Shown piece after piece: positions 1 through 10,948 of a DNA stretch of 64,000 bases. A program made the translations under genes and the position numbers. The stretch covers positions 86,697,501 to 86,761,500 of the forward strand of contig JAZBRS010000057.1 of assembly GCA_037176725.1 (NCBI GenBank). Reading direction: 5' to 3'. This DNA is from Posidonia oceanica. Lineage: Eukaryota; Streptophyta; Magnoliopsida; Alismatales; Posidoniaceae. Under the pieces are notes generated by a model. That model was not told the origin of the DNA and did no database searches. It saw only the letters and a list, made by a program, of their open reading frames with translations. Each line of letters begins with the position of its first letter. The stretch's first letter is position 1.

Positions 1-225
1 GGGCTTGCAGGAGGACTTCGCGGTATCTCTTGCAGATGGCGAAGAAATATTGCCAACATAGCATGAAATGTTGGTCTTCTAGCAGCTTTGAACTGCAGGC
101 ACTCACCAATCATTTTCCACAGGTCTCTGGGTATTCCAACACCTACAACACTAACATACTGAGGAGGCCATAGGCGTGACTTCACAACAGCTTTATAGAT
201 TTCGTCTGCATTTAGTCCAGCCCAT
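1..225 (-). CDS. KEG: KEG exon 3 (partial): end of kinase domain
   Basis: The exon begins after the acceptor TGCAG at 230-226, leaving a 74-nt intron (299-226). Its first base completes the split Pro codon; reading then continues WAGLNADEIYKAVVK, VGVGIPRDLWKMIGECLQF, RRPTFHAMLAIFLRHLQ and EIPRSPPASP. This matches the end of the KEG kinase domain and the start of the linker before the ankyrin repeats. The exon is cut by the window edge. Confidence 0.9.
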
Positions 226-3200
226 CTGCACACTTTCTCTTTGTTATTGTCAATTTAACTAAAGTCTTAGTAACATAAAAGAAATGACTAAGCACGTACG
301 GAATGGAGCCAGTGCACATTTCAACCAGAGCGCATCCAAAACTCCAAGCATCTGACTCCATAGAAATACCAATTGCATCATCCCAAAATAAATTTAGTGG
401 CTTCTTTAATGGCTCCCATGCTTCAGGAGCTGTATAATGTGGGCTTAACATGGTGCAATCCATACATGAATGTATTCTTGAAGAACCATTGTCTGGGACT
501 GATCGAGCTTTTCTGCAAGGTTTCTTCAATATCTCAGGAAGTCCATAATCCGATACCACTGCACGACCACTTGAATCCAAAAGAATATTAGATGGCTTCA
601 GGTTCATACAAACAATACCAGCAGCGTGAAGTTCTGCTACCCCACGAGCAATATCAGCCCCATATCTGCAACCCAAACAAATATATTTACAGAATAAAAG
701 CAAAGAACAAGTGGGAAAAACAAGCCCTCATAACGACTCACAAACTGATATCACCAAAAAGAAGCAAAACAGAAGGGAGAGAAAGGGAAGAAGGAAGACA
801 CAAGGAGGAAAGATAAAGTGGTTTATATAAAGTATATAGGTAAGTCTTGAGTATCAATGGGAAAAAAATGTTGCTATATTTATTTAAATTTAAAAACTAC
901 AACTACTAGATCACAACATAATAGATCAAAGCTTTAATGAGTCCTGATCGTATTAAAGAAGTAAACCAGGACAAGTTTAAATTCAAGCAGAACACATTTT
1001 CCTTATCCCTTTCTTTTTATTTTGACATTGGCATTCCCAACTCAATAAGTTGGCTCGAAAACACAAAAGCAAGAAAAAAGAGAACTATGAAGGGAGTAAT
1101 TTCAATCAGCCTTTGCAAGCCGATTAGAAGATATGCTTGTATGGTTCTAGAAAAAAAATGCCAACAAATTCAGAAACTAGAATCAAAATTGAGACACCAA
1201 TCTCAAGGTCCTTCAGGATATGTTTTAGGAACTGAGGATATGACATAATTTTAATACTAGTTTCCAACCTTAAGTCTACTCTACTAAGAATCGGTGTTAA
1301 CTTATTAGCTAATGCAATTTGGAACAGAAATATGTTGTGTCATACACAGTATTAGTTTGGATAACCTACCTATGAGCAATCCTCACCTAGATAAACTAGC
1401 ATACAAAATAAAGATAGAAAGTCAACTTCATTAGGATCACACTATGGAAGGTTCCCACCAATTTAATTATCTTCAGAAAAAAAAGATAAGAGTCAGACTA
1501 TGGCATGGTTTCTTATCTCAGGCTAGACAATAAAGTCCAAATAAGTAAAAAATATAAATTCATTAACTTGGTAAACTGTGATAATGCGATCATGTATATA
1601 AACTTCTGACTTGGGATGTGAGAAAGTTTAACTAAATATTTATTCATTGACGCACCAAATTGGATAGATAAATGGAGCTTAAGGATGTGTTAAAATTTTG
1701 GGTCCTATTAAACCCTAGTCTGATCACATGACTCCCAATTACCACCTAAAAAAATAGTAACGGTCATGCCCCATATAAGACTCAGAACAAATGTCTATGA
1801 AGTCTCACAGCTTCACAAGAATATCCAGTCGCGCTCCTATTGCATTTAGGGTCCATTTAGGAGAGCTTCTCCATTTGAGCTTTTGACTTTTATATTTTAT
1901 ATTTTATATTAAAATCTACTGCTTCTCCCAAAAGCAAGGTTAAGGGAGCTTCTCCCAAGCTGATGATTACTCATTTTATGTGAGAGCATAGAAGTTGATA
2001 TTGTTTTGTCTTTTGCAACAAAAGTTAGGTTCCATGATCTTGTTTGGCATTTTACATTATTGTTACAACTTCTAGCATTTTATGTTAATTATTTCACCTA
2101 GGATTTAAGCCAAAAGCTAACCTCCCAAAGCTCCTAGAAGCTCCTCCAAATGGACCCTTTGACTTCTTGATGCTGGACAAGATCAACGATTACCAAAATA
2201 TGAGACACTCAGATGTTGACCACTGCTGAAACAGTTTTTTTTTCAGCAAAGGCAAAAATGCTTTTTTGGAAAACCAAGGTCAAAACAAAGAATAGCAAGG
2301 CATCAACGGGATTATCAAGACGGCAATACCATGCAATGAAAGAAAAACATTAAAAGGTGACCAAAACAAGAAAGTTTACAATAAACATGGAACCCAATCT
2401 GCGAACAAATGGGTCAGGTTTATCGTCCAAAGAAGAGACACAAATCCAGTTAACAATTCACTGAATCACCATACATTATATTTCATCTAAGCTGGAAACT
2501 ATAGCATGGAAATCCGATGATTCCATTCCAGCCACTTACTCTACCAAATCACATGAGGCAAGACAGCCCAACACCAGCCCGACCGGCTACAAAATTTGTT
2601 CAACATCCTTCATACAGCTTGAAAAGTCTCAATTAGAAGGGATTGCCACCCAAAACAATCCCTGCATGAAGCCCTTCCCTCCACCAGGCATCAAATGGGC
2701 AACTGAAATGGAAAATTGGCTCAGGAAATTAGCAATGGGAATTGGATATGCCAAGGATTGATTAACGATTATACAACTAGTCGAATCAAACAGGTTGATC
2801 ATCTTGATCGGCCAATTGGTGAGACTACCAATTTAATTAGTTGAACGTCGATCAGCTAATTAAAATGATTTTTGAAACAGAGCACCTACAAGCCATGTGC
2901 CATTCCCTTTGTTTTAGGGCATATTCCTGAGCATCCTTCTGTTTTGGAGCACACCAACATTTTCAATGCCAACACATGAATCGAACTACTCCAGATAAGA
3001 GAATGTACTAATTATCTCATTTGTTCTTTAACTTCACTTCTGACTAGATCCATATTTTCCCCACCAAGTTTGTCAAAGGAGATTTTTTCTTCTAAAGCAG
3101 TTCCCAGAGGAGAACTATTACCACTAACAAAACAGATTCTACTCCAAGGCATACGTGGTTGCTGGCGATATGCATTTACAAAGGCTCTACTCTTTGTCAT

Positions 3201-6200
3201 GCTGGACTGATCAGATGTGGGTTGTCTGGCTTGCAATAAAGGGGCATCACATTGATGTATTATGCTCTTCAGGGTGTTCACCTAGTTATATGGCAGATGG
3301 TAGGCAATCAAGAACTGGCAAAGAAAATCAGATTTTCATTTCCCTATTGCTATTCAGTACAACCATAAACTAAAGATGGAATTTTCTATTTTAATGAGAT
3401 GATGAAGGTGTATGCCAAGAAATTCATAATTTGGTTAGTAGCTGAAGGTCAAAGACAACAAACAGGATAGGGCTGTCCATGTTGGTACCCAGAACTGGAA
3501 GTTTGGGAATTTTACTCAGGTGTTGATAGTTTGGGGGATTACTCAGGTGTGAATGAATATTTGATTTCCTTAAATGTCAATAATCTATGCTCTGAGCCTC
3601 CAATAACTTATAACCGCTCATGAGATGAAAAGCTCAGTGAGTACATATCATGTCACCTAGAAGTTTCATTGTATTTGTACACAAGTTGGCTTTACTATGT
3701 TGCTAAATTGATAAAAGATTTCAAAAGCATGCTTTTGTTAAAGCTTCTACCAGATGCATGCATCTCCAATCCCTACAACTTTCATGCAGAGTTTTTGTAT
3801 ATATGAAAGTTTCTAAGATACATGTAACTGCTCATGGAATGAAAAGCTCAACATGTATATATCAGGGTACTTAATAGATTTATTGCTTTAATTTTTATAT
3901 ACAAGTTTGTTTTATCATGTTGTTGTATCGGACAATAGCCAAGAGAAGGCTACTACAAGGGCAAGTTTCTCCAATCCCTTCTTACAAGCTTCTTTTTGAG
4001 CAATAAGCAAAATATTTTTTTGAAAAAGTTTTGGAAATACAAAGAAAAGGCTTATCAAGAGAATAAGCCCGACGAAAAGAGAGAAAGAAAGTCATCTAAA
4101 CCAACAAAAGGCCCAAAAGCCAATCGCGAATAAATATATCAGAATCCTCAAAAGCACCCACAGTTGGGCACCATTCCAAAATAGAAAATACAACTCTATC
4201 TCAGATGTCCTGAGAAACCAACCTCTTTCCTTGAAATATTCAATTATTTCTCTCAATCCACATGGTCCACCACAGTGCATGAGGAAGCACCCACCAAACC
4301 CTCCTACGATGACCAAGCTACCTCCCTTTCAGACCCTATAGGTCCCAAAATGTCTCAACCAATCCATCCCGAGCCCAGTCAGTAAACTCTCGCCCCATTA
4401 AAAAGCACCACCATCCACGAACAATCCCACAACCCTACAGAAGGTGAAGAAGGTCCTCCTGGGTATCCAAACAAAAAACACACCTACTAGCTAGATGGAA
4501 TCCACATCTCTGTAAAGCTGAATCAGTCAAAACTCCTCCATGTAGAATCTGCAAAACACTGAATCTTCAAAGAGATACAATTATTCCATATCCAAGCTTC
4601 ATGCAGGTATTTTATACATGAGATCTCTTCTACATTGTTCCTCCAATTTCCATTTGGAAGAAGGAGATATTCCAAGGTGGGAAGCTCAGTACATTGTGGG
4701 TGACACCTGTGGCAAATCTTTAACCAAGAATTGTTGCGAACACAAAAAAATTTCCCTCATTTCTTTTTAGAGAGTTAGATTAGAGACCTATGTATGCAAG
4801 GTAAGTTAATCATTATAAACATCTACTTAATACAATCTTATAGTTCAGCATATTATCAAACCATGCAACAGCATGGTCTAATCAATTATACAATCACTGT
4901 GAACTCATCCACATTAAAAAGAACAGTTTTTTCTTCTTGATTTTCATCGTCTTCGTTTGCTTGGAATTCCATGGCACCTCTTTGGTTTACATTATATTTA
5001 AAAATCTCTCCAAAAAATTTGGGACTATGCACCCATAATGTGCCACTATGAGATTGCACAGTGTGCATAAAGCATCATAGTCCACACAGAGCCTCATTGC
5101 ATAAGCAGACAGATTCCCATGCGCCACAGCCAATTCTGTGCCTGCATAATCACATAAGCAGGTGCTTCTCTGAACACTGAATGAATCTGAAGCATATTCC
5201 TGAAAATTTTCTTTAGAGAGGGACTCTAAACCAGACCATCCCTGGGAGAAATAGCTGGGTATCCCATATTATTACCATTGATCGATGTGCTATCAACCTT
5301 CCCATCAAGAAAAATGGAAGGGCCTTGGTACTAATATTTTCATTGACATGATACCACACTAAGTTATTATACATAAAGATTTCATCTAAAAATATACTAT
5401 ACATATATAAGACAACATTCATCTAGTACAATTGGCAACAAAGATAATAAAAATATCCAATTTTAACTAAATACCAACTAAGGTTAGAAACGCTAGAAAT
5501 TAGGATTTCTCAAGATGTGCCCTCTTCATCTACAAATGTCATGAGATGTTTGGTAATACATACCAATTTTCTTATTATTAATTAAAGCCTCAGTGTTGTT
5601 ATTAATCGGACAAGGAATATGATTTAACAAAAATCAAAATGTTGCATGCAACTGGGGGTTTTCAAGTTAAAAAAATTGACATTCTAAAATTTGAAATGTT
5701 TGAAATCAGCCTTTGGATTGTATGCCAATGCTTAACTCAGTATCATTGTTTATCAGGGACATCTCTCAAAGATTTATCAGCACCTAATCTCTACCTATAT
5801 TTGCACCGTATTGACGTTACAATTTGGTGCCATTGGTAAGTAACATAAACATGATGTTCTAACATGGTGTTCTAGCATCATCATATGTGCATAATATAAA
5901 TATAACATAAAGAGATATACATGGTATTCTTTTTTTTTTAATTAAAATAAGGTTAATTCATACCAAAAATGTACACACAAAATGACCATCGGCATATATC
6001 ATTTTATTATCAAACAAATGCAAGACACATCTTCAAAGTAGAGCGAGAAATGAAACTTGTGTAGCAATGTTTTTTGGAGCCACAAAAAATGTTTTACAAT
6101 TACCAGCTTGCATTAAATTATTTACAACTGAAATCCATGTTTTAAGTCGTAATACACCTTCCTTTTTGCATTGTTCTGCCGTCTGAATTGATTGGCAAAA

Positions 6201-7082
6201 AACAGTATTTATCTTTATATCCTCCTAGTAAAATGAGGAGAAAGAACAGTGCAAGGGAAGGAGAGAGTGGAGATGAGAGGACCTGAGGATTTGCTCCAAG
6301 GTGAGGCGGCCGTTGTTCTGCTGCATCTCCGATTGGATGGAGCCATTGTACCTGTCCATGATAAGGCAAAGATATCCGTCCATCCGTATAGTTCCATGAA
6401 AGGTGCACACATTTCTGCACCACATGGTTGCACGGCGCAGGTCTTCAAGCTTGCTTTGCAACCAAACCACATCTTCCATCTCATCAGTTACCACGATTCT
6501 TTTCACTGCAACCAGGTGCCGGCACCTTGGAACCGCTGAAGATGAAGAGGAAACCGACGACGATGAAGACCCCCCGGACAGCACAGCGGTCCATGTATCC
6601 TGCCCAGCCCTCTGCCCTTCACCAATCTTCCTAAGAAGTTTTAAATTATGGTGGAATCCCAAGTCAATAGCCGACACTGACCCACTGCTTGAACAACAAC
6701 TAGAGATGGGGACACAGGACCGACGACTCCGCCTGTGGCGGCGCGCAAAGAAGTAATCCCCATCATCTTCATTCACCGGGTTGTCGTCATCAGCATCCTC
6801 ATTGTCATCCTCATCCTCAGTGAAATCACACTCGAATGAGGGGGATGATGGGGAGGAACTGAGAAGGGAAAGAATAGGGAAGTTCTTCTTGAGCGAGTGC
6901 ACACTGTTACCTACATTGGTGGGGTGGCGACATCGGGGGCAAGGGAGGGATGTATCAGGGGAAGCAGAGAACATCCGCGAAAGGCATGCCTTGCAGTAGC
7001 CATGCCCACAGTGGAGGAGAAGGGGAACTCTCTCCTCCTCATCATACCTAGAGTGGCAAACGGAGCAACATGGAACCTTCAT
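1..7082 (-). CDS. KEG: KEG-like RING E3 ligase / protein kinase gene, 5' part (three exons, runs off left edge)
   Basis: This is the amino-terminal part of a homologue of KEEP ON GOING, a multidomain plant E3 ubiquitin ligase; in Arabidopsis it works at the trans-Golgi/early endosome and controls ABI5 turnover and trafficking. Order seen: RING finger, acidic linker, kinase domain. The ankyrin and HERC2-like repeats known in the family would lie left of the window. The start is the ATG at 7082 (MKVPCCSVCH), which sits where family proteins begin; the open frame continues upstream to 7130 but without an ATG. I infer joins 7082..6283, 665..300 and 225..<1. All three keep frame and restore family-conserved residues: Arg at the first join and Pro-Trp at the second. 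No stop or frameshift interrupts the coding exons. This is the only host gene recognised in the window. Confidence 0.93.
300..665 (-). CDS. KEG: KEG exon 2: kinase catalytic loop
   Basis: The acceptor TTGCAG ends at 666 and the donor GTACGT begins at 299. The exon carries YGADIARGVAELHAAG, the catalytic-loop equivalent CMNLKPSNILLD, the DFG equivalent SDYG, the APE motif in YTAPEAW, and the SDAWSFGCALVEMCTG block of helix F. The usual HRD aspartate is Asn in CMNLK. From memory Arabidopsis KEG also lacks it, so this is a family trait and not local damage. The frame is open throughout. Confidence 0.93.
1849..2157. mobile_element. MITE-like element with terminal inverted repeats
   Basis: The left end begins GGGTCCATTTAGGAGAGCTT. 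The reverse complement of the right end begins GGGTCCATTTGGAGGAGCTT, and similarity continues through a shared AGCTTTTG block further in. The element is 309 bp, AT-rich inside and non-coding. The flanks (TTA left, TTT right) suggest but do not prove a 3-bp PIF/Harbinger-type target duplication. It lies inside KEG intron 1. Confidence 0.75.
3611..3925. repeat. Diverged tandem duplication, two units of about 216 bp offset
   Basis: A block around 3611-3715 (CGCTCATGAGATGAAAAGCT, then a tail with ACAAGTTGGCTTTACTATG) recurs at about 3827-3925 as CTGCTCATGGAATGAAAAGC with tail ACAAGTTTGTTTTATCATG. The copies differ by many substitutions. No function is apparent; it is intronic to KEG. Confidence 0.6.
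4030..4560 (-). pseudogene. LINE (L1-like) relic: reverse-transcriptase zinc-binding 3' region
   Basis: Conceptual translation of the minus strand gives the signature of the C-terminal zf-RVT region of plant LINEs. SALQRCGFHLASRCVFC is followed by QEDLLHLL and, after several stops, by VLPHALWWTMWIERNN and then IFQGKRLVSQDI. The order, the Cys pair and the W..WxERN motif are typical of this region. Multiple stop codons show that it is dead. Only the 3' end of the element is present, as is usual for 5'-truncated LINEs. It has the same orientation as KEG and lies inside its first intron. Confidence 0.7.
6283..7082 (-). CDS. KEG: KEG exon 1: RING finger and kinase N-lobe
   Basis: The exon encodes 266 codons plus two bases. 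Residues about 4-47 form a C3HC4 RING: a CxxC pair in CCSVCH, CGHGYCKAC in the middle and CPRC at the end. An Asp/Glu-rich stretch (EDEDDNEDADDD) and an Arg-rich FARRHRRSRR segment follow. The kinase N-lobe then supplies the ATP-binding lysine in HLVAVKR and a conserved WCRNVCTFHG block. The exon ends in RLTLEQILR, with the Arg codon split AG|A. The donor at 6282 reads GTCCTC. This is a weak match to consensus, but it is the position that keeps frame and family sequence. Confidence 0.9.
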
Positions 7083-7413
7083 ATCCACCAACCAACCTCT
7101 TTCCCCCTTTCTCTCCTCTTCAACAACCAATTCAGCACAATCGACGGTCCAAAAATCCCAACTTTTCCCACAGATTCAACGCAGAAACGGTAACAACGTC
7201 TCCAGCAACAGACTCGCTCCCAACCTGTTCCATCCAGAAAAACCACCGACTTCACACATACAGCTGAGAACAGCTCCTGGAAAACAGAGGACGGAGGAGA
7301 AAGGGGTCTTTTTGTTAGTGTTTCACACCACTCTGCAACAAGAACCACCTGCTGGTTCAGCTGCACATTCTGAGATCAAAACGGAAGAAGAAGAAGTAGT
7401 AGTAGTAGTGGAC

Positions 7414-7459
7414 GAAGAAGAAGAAGAAGAAGAAGAAGAAGAAGAAGAAGAAGAAGAAA
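7414..7459. repeat. (GAA)n microsatellite
   Basis: About 15 uninterrupted GAA units follow a short run of TAG-type triplets. It lies in the KEG upstream region, where on the transcribed strand it reads TTC. Confidence 0.95.
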
Positions 7460-7871
7460 ATTTCACAACTTCTTCACCGGAAACAGCAGCAGAAAGAGCA
7501 AATAGGAACGGGAATATCACCGCTTACCCACTTCGCAGCAACCGCTTTGCTGCAATCGGGAACCAAAAAGCTCCAATCCTTCCCACAGATTCCAACAGCG
7601 CCAGGCTTGAAACGGCGAATTGGGTCGCGAGGGAAGAGGGTTTGGACGCAAGGATGATGCACAACAAAGGGTTTGGTCGGTTGGTTGGTTCGTTGATCGG
7701 GTAGTGTTTGGGGGAATTGGGTAGATCCAGTCCGGGTGAGGCGAGGATGGAGACGGGAGAAGCGAGCGAACAGTGACGGCAGCCGCCGGTGGGTGCTGTC
7801 GCTGCTGAATCGAAGCAAGGTCTAGAAATGGAATGGAACGGAATTGTTAGAGAGAGAAAGAGAGAGATTTC

Positions 7872-7872
<1 letters not shown>

Positions 7873-7902
<30 letters not shown>
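7873..7902. repeat. (GA)n microsatellite
   Basis: About 15 uninterrupted GA dinucleotides, a TC tract on the KEG strand. This type of tract is frequent in plant core promoters and leaders. Confidence 0.95.
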
Positions 7903-7904
<2 letters not shown>

Positions 7905-8040
7905 GTCGCACTTTTTCGTTTGCTTTTTTTGGGGTGATTTTCTTTTTTATGATATTCTCCAAACTTTCGCCGTCGCCGTTCCTCCGCCCACCTTTTTTCT
8001 TGCTGGTGGGTCAATCTTTAAATGGAAAAACTTAATGGAA

Positions 8041-8067
8041 CTCCTCCTCCTCCTCCTCCTCCTCCTC
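8041..8067. repeat. (CTC)n microsatellite
   Basis: Nine CTC triplets; on the KEG strand this is a GAG tract. Confidence 0.95.
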
Positions 8068-8199
8068 ACAACTGTACTATCACCATCTCTTATGATTCCT
8101 AACGATTAAAAAAAATTGTTGTTAATATATATATATACTCATCTATTTATTTATTTACCGTTTGCCAAAAAAAAAAAAAACTCATCTATTTATGTGATG

Positions 8200-10940
8200 A
8201 GGATTGGTAGATGCCGACCTCAGGAGCTGTTCCATTAACTGCAAGACTGAAATTTTTTTTTTTTTTTGGTAAACAGTAGAGACTTGTCTGACATTTCAGT
8301 CAAGGGCTGAAAAGAACCCCGAATTGATGGTTCTACGACTGTGTAAGTTCATGTCTGTAGTAGTTGAGTTGTTATTAGAAGAACCTTAATGTTGTTATAT
8401 TGGACATTTATATTTTTATTAATTTGAATGCCGATGACAAATGAGTGTAATTTCTTTTGATGGGATGACGTATGTAGACGAAGATTTATTTATTGGAAAA
8501 GACATTCTCGAATTTAACTATACATCCTGACCATGCTTACGACGATGCAAAACTGGAAAAGTTTTTGTATGATTTCGCAATGAGGAAGATGGGGGGAGTT
8601 CCACATCCTGAAATTTCTCAAGATTATGAGCGGCTGGCATATATATGTTAACTTATTGATTATCTTTCAAACTATACGAATGTAATCGTATTTGTTTTAT
8701 TGACATGGTGACATTGTAATGTTTTAGTAGAATTAGATATCGAGATGGATCTATTGTTTTATGATGGTGATATCTTTACGAACATGGCTAGCATATCGTT
8801 AAAATGAATGTACCATCAGATGCTTAGCATATATTCTTGTTTTTTTTCTTTTAAAACCTTCCCTTGAGTTTTTGTTAACATGCTATTTATCATCAGTTCC
8901 AGCGGTATAGCATAGATCCGGTGGATTGTGTGTGTGAAAAAAAGGGATTTTGAGGATGCTCTCGTTTCAAAGGCTTGCATAGTAGCATCCTCCTACTTAT
9001 GGTCTCGTTGAAATGTTATGATGTATGCTAGATTGTTTGATTTTTTTGTCCATAAGCAATGATTTCAAGGAAGATATTCATTTTTTCTTCTATAGAATCA
9101 TTACAAGTATCTCCTAAAAGACTCTTCCTTCTAAAGATATTATAGAGTTGAAAATACTTTACATGATAAAACGACAAGAGTCAAAATGACAAAGAGTAGC
9201 ATGCAACAGCCACCATACGTAGCACTCGAAGTTCATACAAGAAGACTCAAAGACGATGAACAGTAGAGGAGTAGAGGAGTTAGGGTTTGCAAAGAGTAAA
9301 GTGTTTTAAGTTAGATCAGTGGTATTTCTATAAATCTTAATGGCAAAATAACATAAATACCTAACGACAATGGGGACAATTTTTAGAATAAAACCCTATA
9401 TCTATCGCTTTTCATAGAAGCAACACAACTCTCGCTTCTCAGTAATACTGCCTTCCATGTATTAGAACCTACCGACTTCAACCAGAATCTACGTCCCATG
9501 GGATTGTTGAGCAAAACTTCTACGTATTTTGAGTTTCTATGAGAATCTAAACCCTAGATTCTGTCTAAATGCTAAACCAAATGGACCCCAACAAAGAGAA
9601 CTAATTACTATCTTACAATTACAATTGTTTTATCCTTATTATTAAAAACATAAAATAAAGAGAACATAGAGACATAAATAAATAGGTGAAACTTTGCAAA
9701 TATTAAAAATGTACTAAGCTTTTAAAGAATTGAGTAGTAGACTAAATTTGGAAGAAATAATGATAAAGACCAATTTGTCGAAAACAAAAGAAAAATAATG
9801 GACTCTATATTTATTATAGAAAAAACGAGATGAAAGAATAGCTTTGCAAATGATCAGAAATAGTGAGTAGAGAAATAAAACAGTGGAATAAATTTTGAAG
9901 AAATAATGACAAAGAGGTGATTTCTAAATAATATAAATAAAAGATAAATTGTAAAATATCTAAGGAGAAAAAAATGATTGATGTAGGCTAAATTCTAAAA
10001 AGTATTATACTATTTATAATATAAATAAATAAAATGGTGGGTGTAGTTGTAAGAAATAATAAAATGTTTTGGACAACCTTTATTTTTGATATAATTTTTT
10101 GAATTTTGGATTTTTTAGACCTTTGTGTAGTAATAGTCTATGTTTATCATCACTAATTTTTTAAATATATTTATATGTTTCTCCATTATATACTTGAGCA
10201 AAGTGATCATTAGGATTTGTTGAGTTATTTGAGATGCTTATTCTATATTATATAGTTGAAATGTTTGATTTATCATTAATATTTTTTTGAGTTTATTTGT
10301 GCAGTTTGTCGTTGTATATTTAAGTTGTTTGAGTTGTTTATAGTTAGTTTTTTTCCTTTACAGATTCATTAACTCTATTGTTATTCATCATTCATCATAA
10401 TTTTTTGAGTTTATTTGTATGGTTCGTCATTATATATTGAGGTTGTTTGAATTGTTTATTGTTTGTGTATATCATTCGATAGCCAGTTTTATGTATAATT
10501 TTTCTTCCTTACATATCCATCATTATTCTTCATTGTTATTCATTGTTTATCATGATTATAATTGATCAATGTTAAATTTTTTTTCTTTATTACATGTATG
10601 ATTAGCCATTGATTTATTTGTAAGAGATTTCATGGATATTTATTTCTTTTTTACATCGATGACATTTATTTGTGTTCTTATGTTGCTTACATGTATGATT
10701 AATCATTATCGATATCTTTCCCATTGCTACATGGATATTGCTTTTGCCCGAGTTCCCACACCTTTTATCCTCTCTCAAAATTCTCCCCACCTCTTCGATG
10801 CTTGTCGGACTTTGACCAAGTGGACCATTCCTCCTCTCCTGAGAAATTGGCGCTTAATTTCAAATTAGGGTCTATGAGCCCTATCCTGGGTCCACTTACA
10901 AAGTCAAGACATTTATTGGAGCACCAGTTCTCAAGCATGG
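8200..10940. other. AT-rich intergenic DNA without a recognised gene
   Basis: No open frame here has family features. The stretch is AT-rich with homopolymer runs and one diverged tandem duplication (10281-10560). A possible half terminal inverted repeat (reverse complement GGGGTCCATTTGGTTTAGCA) lies at about 9572-9591 without a visible partner. Confidence 0.7.
10281..10560. repeat. Diverged tandem duplication (about 130-bp unit, two copies)
   Basis: A unit starting TTTTTTGAGTTTATTTGTG and containing GTCGTTGTATATTTAAGTTG recurs about 115-130 bp downstream as TTTTTTGAGTTTATTTGTAT with GTCATTATATATTGAGGTTG. Each copy is followed by a CCTTACA..TTCATTGTTATTCAT-like tail. Confidence 0.55.
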
Positions 10941-10948
10941 GTAACCTC

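Larger units (their letters stand above)
666..6282 (-). other. KEG intron 1 (5617 nt)
   Basis: This is a long AT-rich intron between the RING/N-lobe exon and the catalytic-loop exon. It contains a 309-bp MITE-like element (1849-2157), a diverged tandem duplication (3611-3925) and a LINE relic (about 4030-4560). I see no other coding potential: the short open frames have no recognisable domains. Stretches 666-1848, 2158-3610 and 4560-6282 hold unremarkable AT-rich intronic DNA. Confidence 0.85.
7083..8200 (-). promoter_or_regulatory. KEG 5' leader / promoter-proximal region
   Basis: This is the region upstream of the KEG ATG on the minus strand. It holds three microsatellites: GAA/TTC at 7414-7459, GA/TC at 7873-7902 and CTC/GAG at 8041-8067. 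TC- and GAG-rich tracts are common near plant transcription starts. An AT-only stretch (TATATATATA) sits near 8126-8138. I cannot fix the transcription start, and an intron in the leader is possible. Confidence 0.45.

Noticed and set aside
7083..7130. Longer KEG N-terminus starting at 7130
   Set aside because: The codon there is TTG, not ATG; the ATG at 7082 matches the family start.
7323..7704. Open frames rich in Glu or Ser over the KEG upstream region
   Set aside because: They are translations of the (GAA)n microsatellite.
8450..8660. Possible transposase-associated coding remnant
   Set aside because: Translations contain stops in all frames and no motif could be defended.
9572..9591. 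Possible MITE end (GGGGTCCATTTGGTTTAGCA on the minus strand)
   Set aside because: No matching inverted partner was found within a few kilobases.
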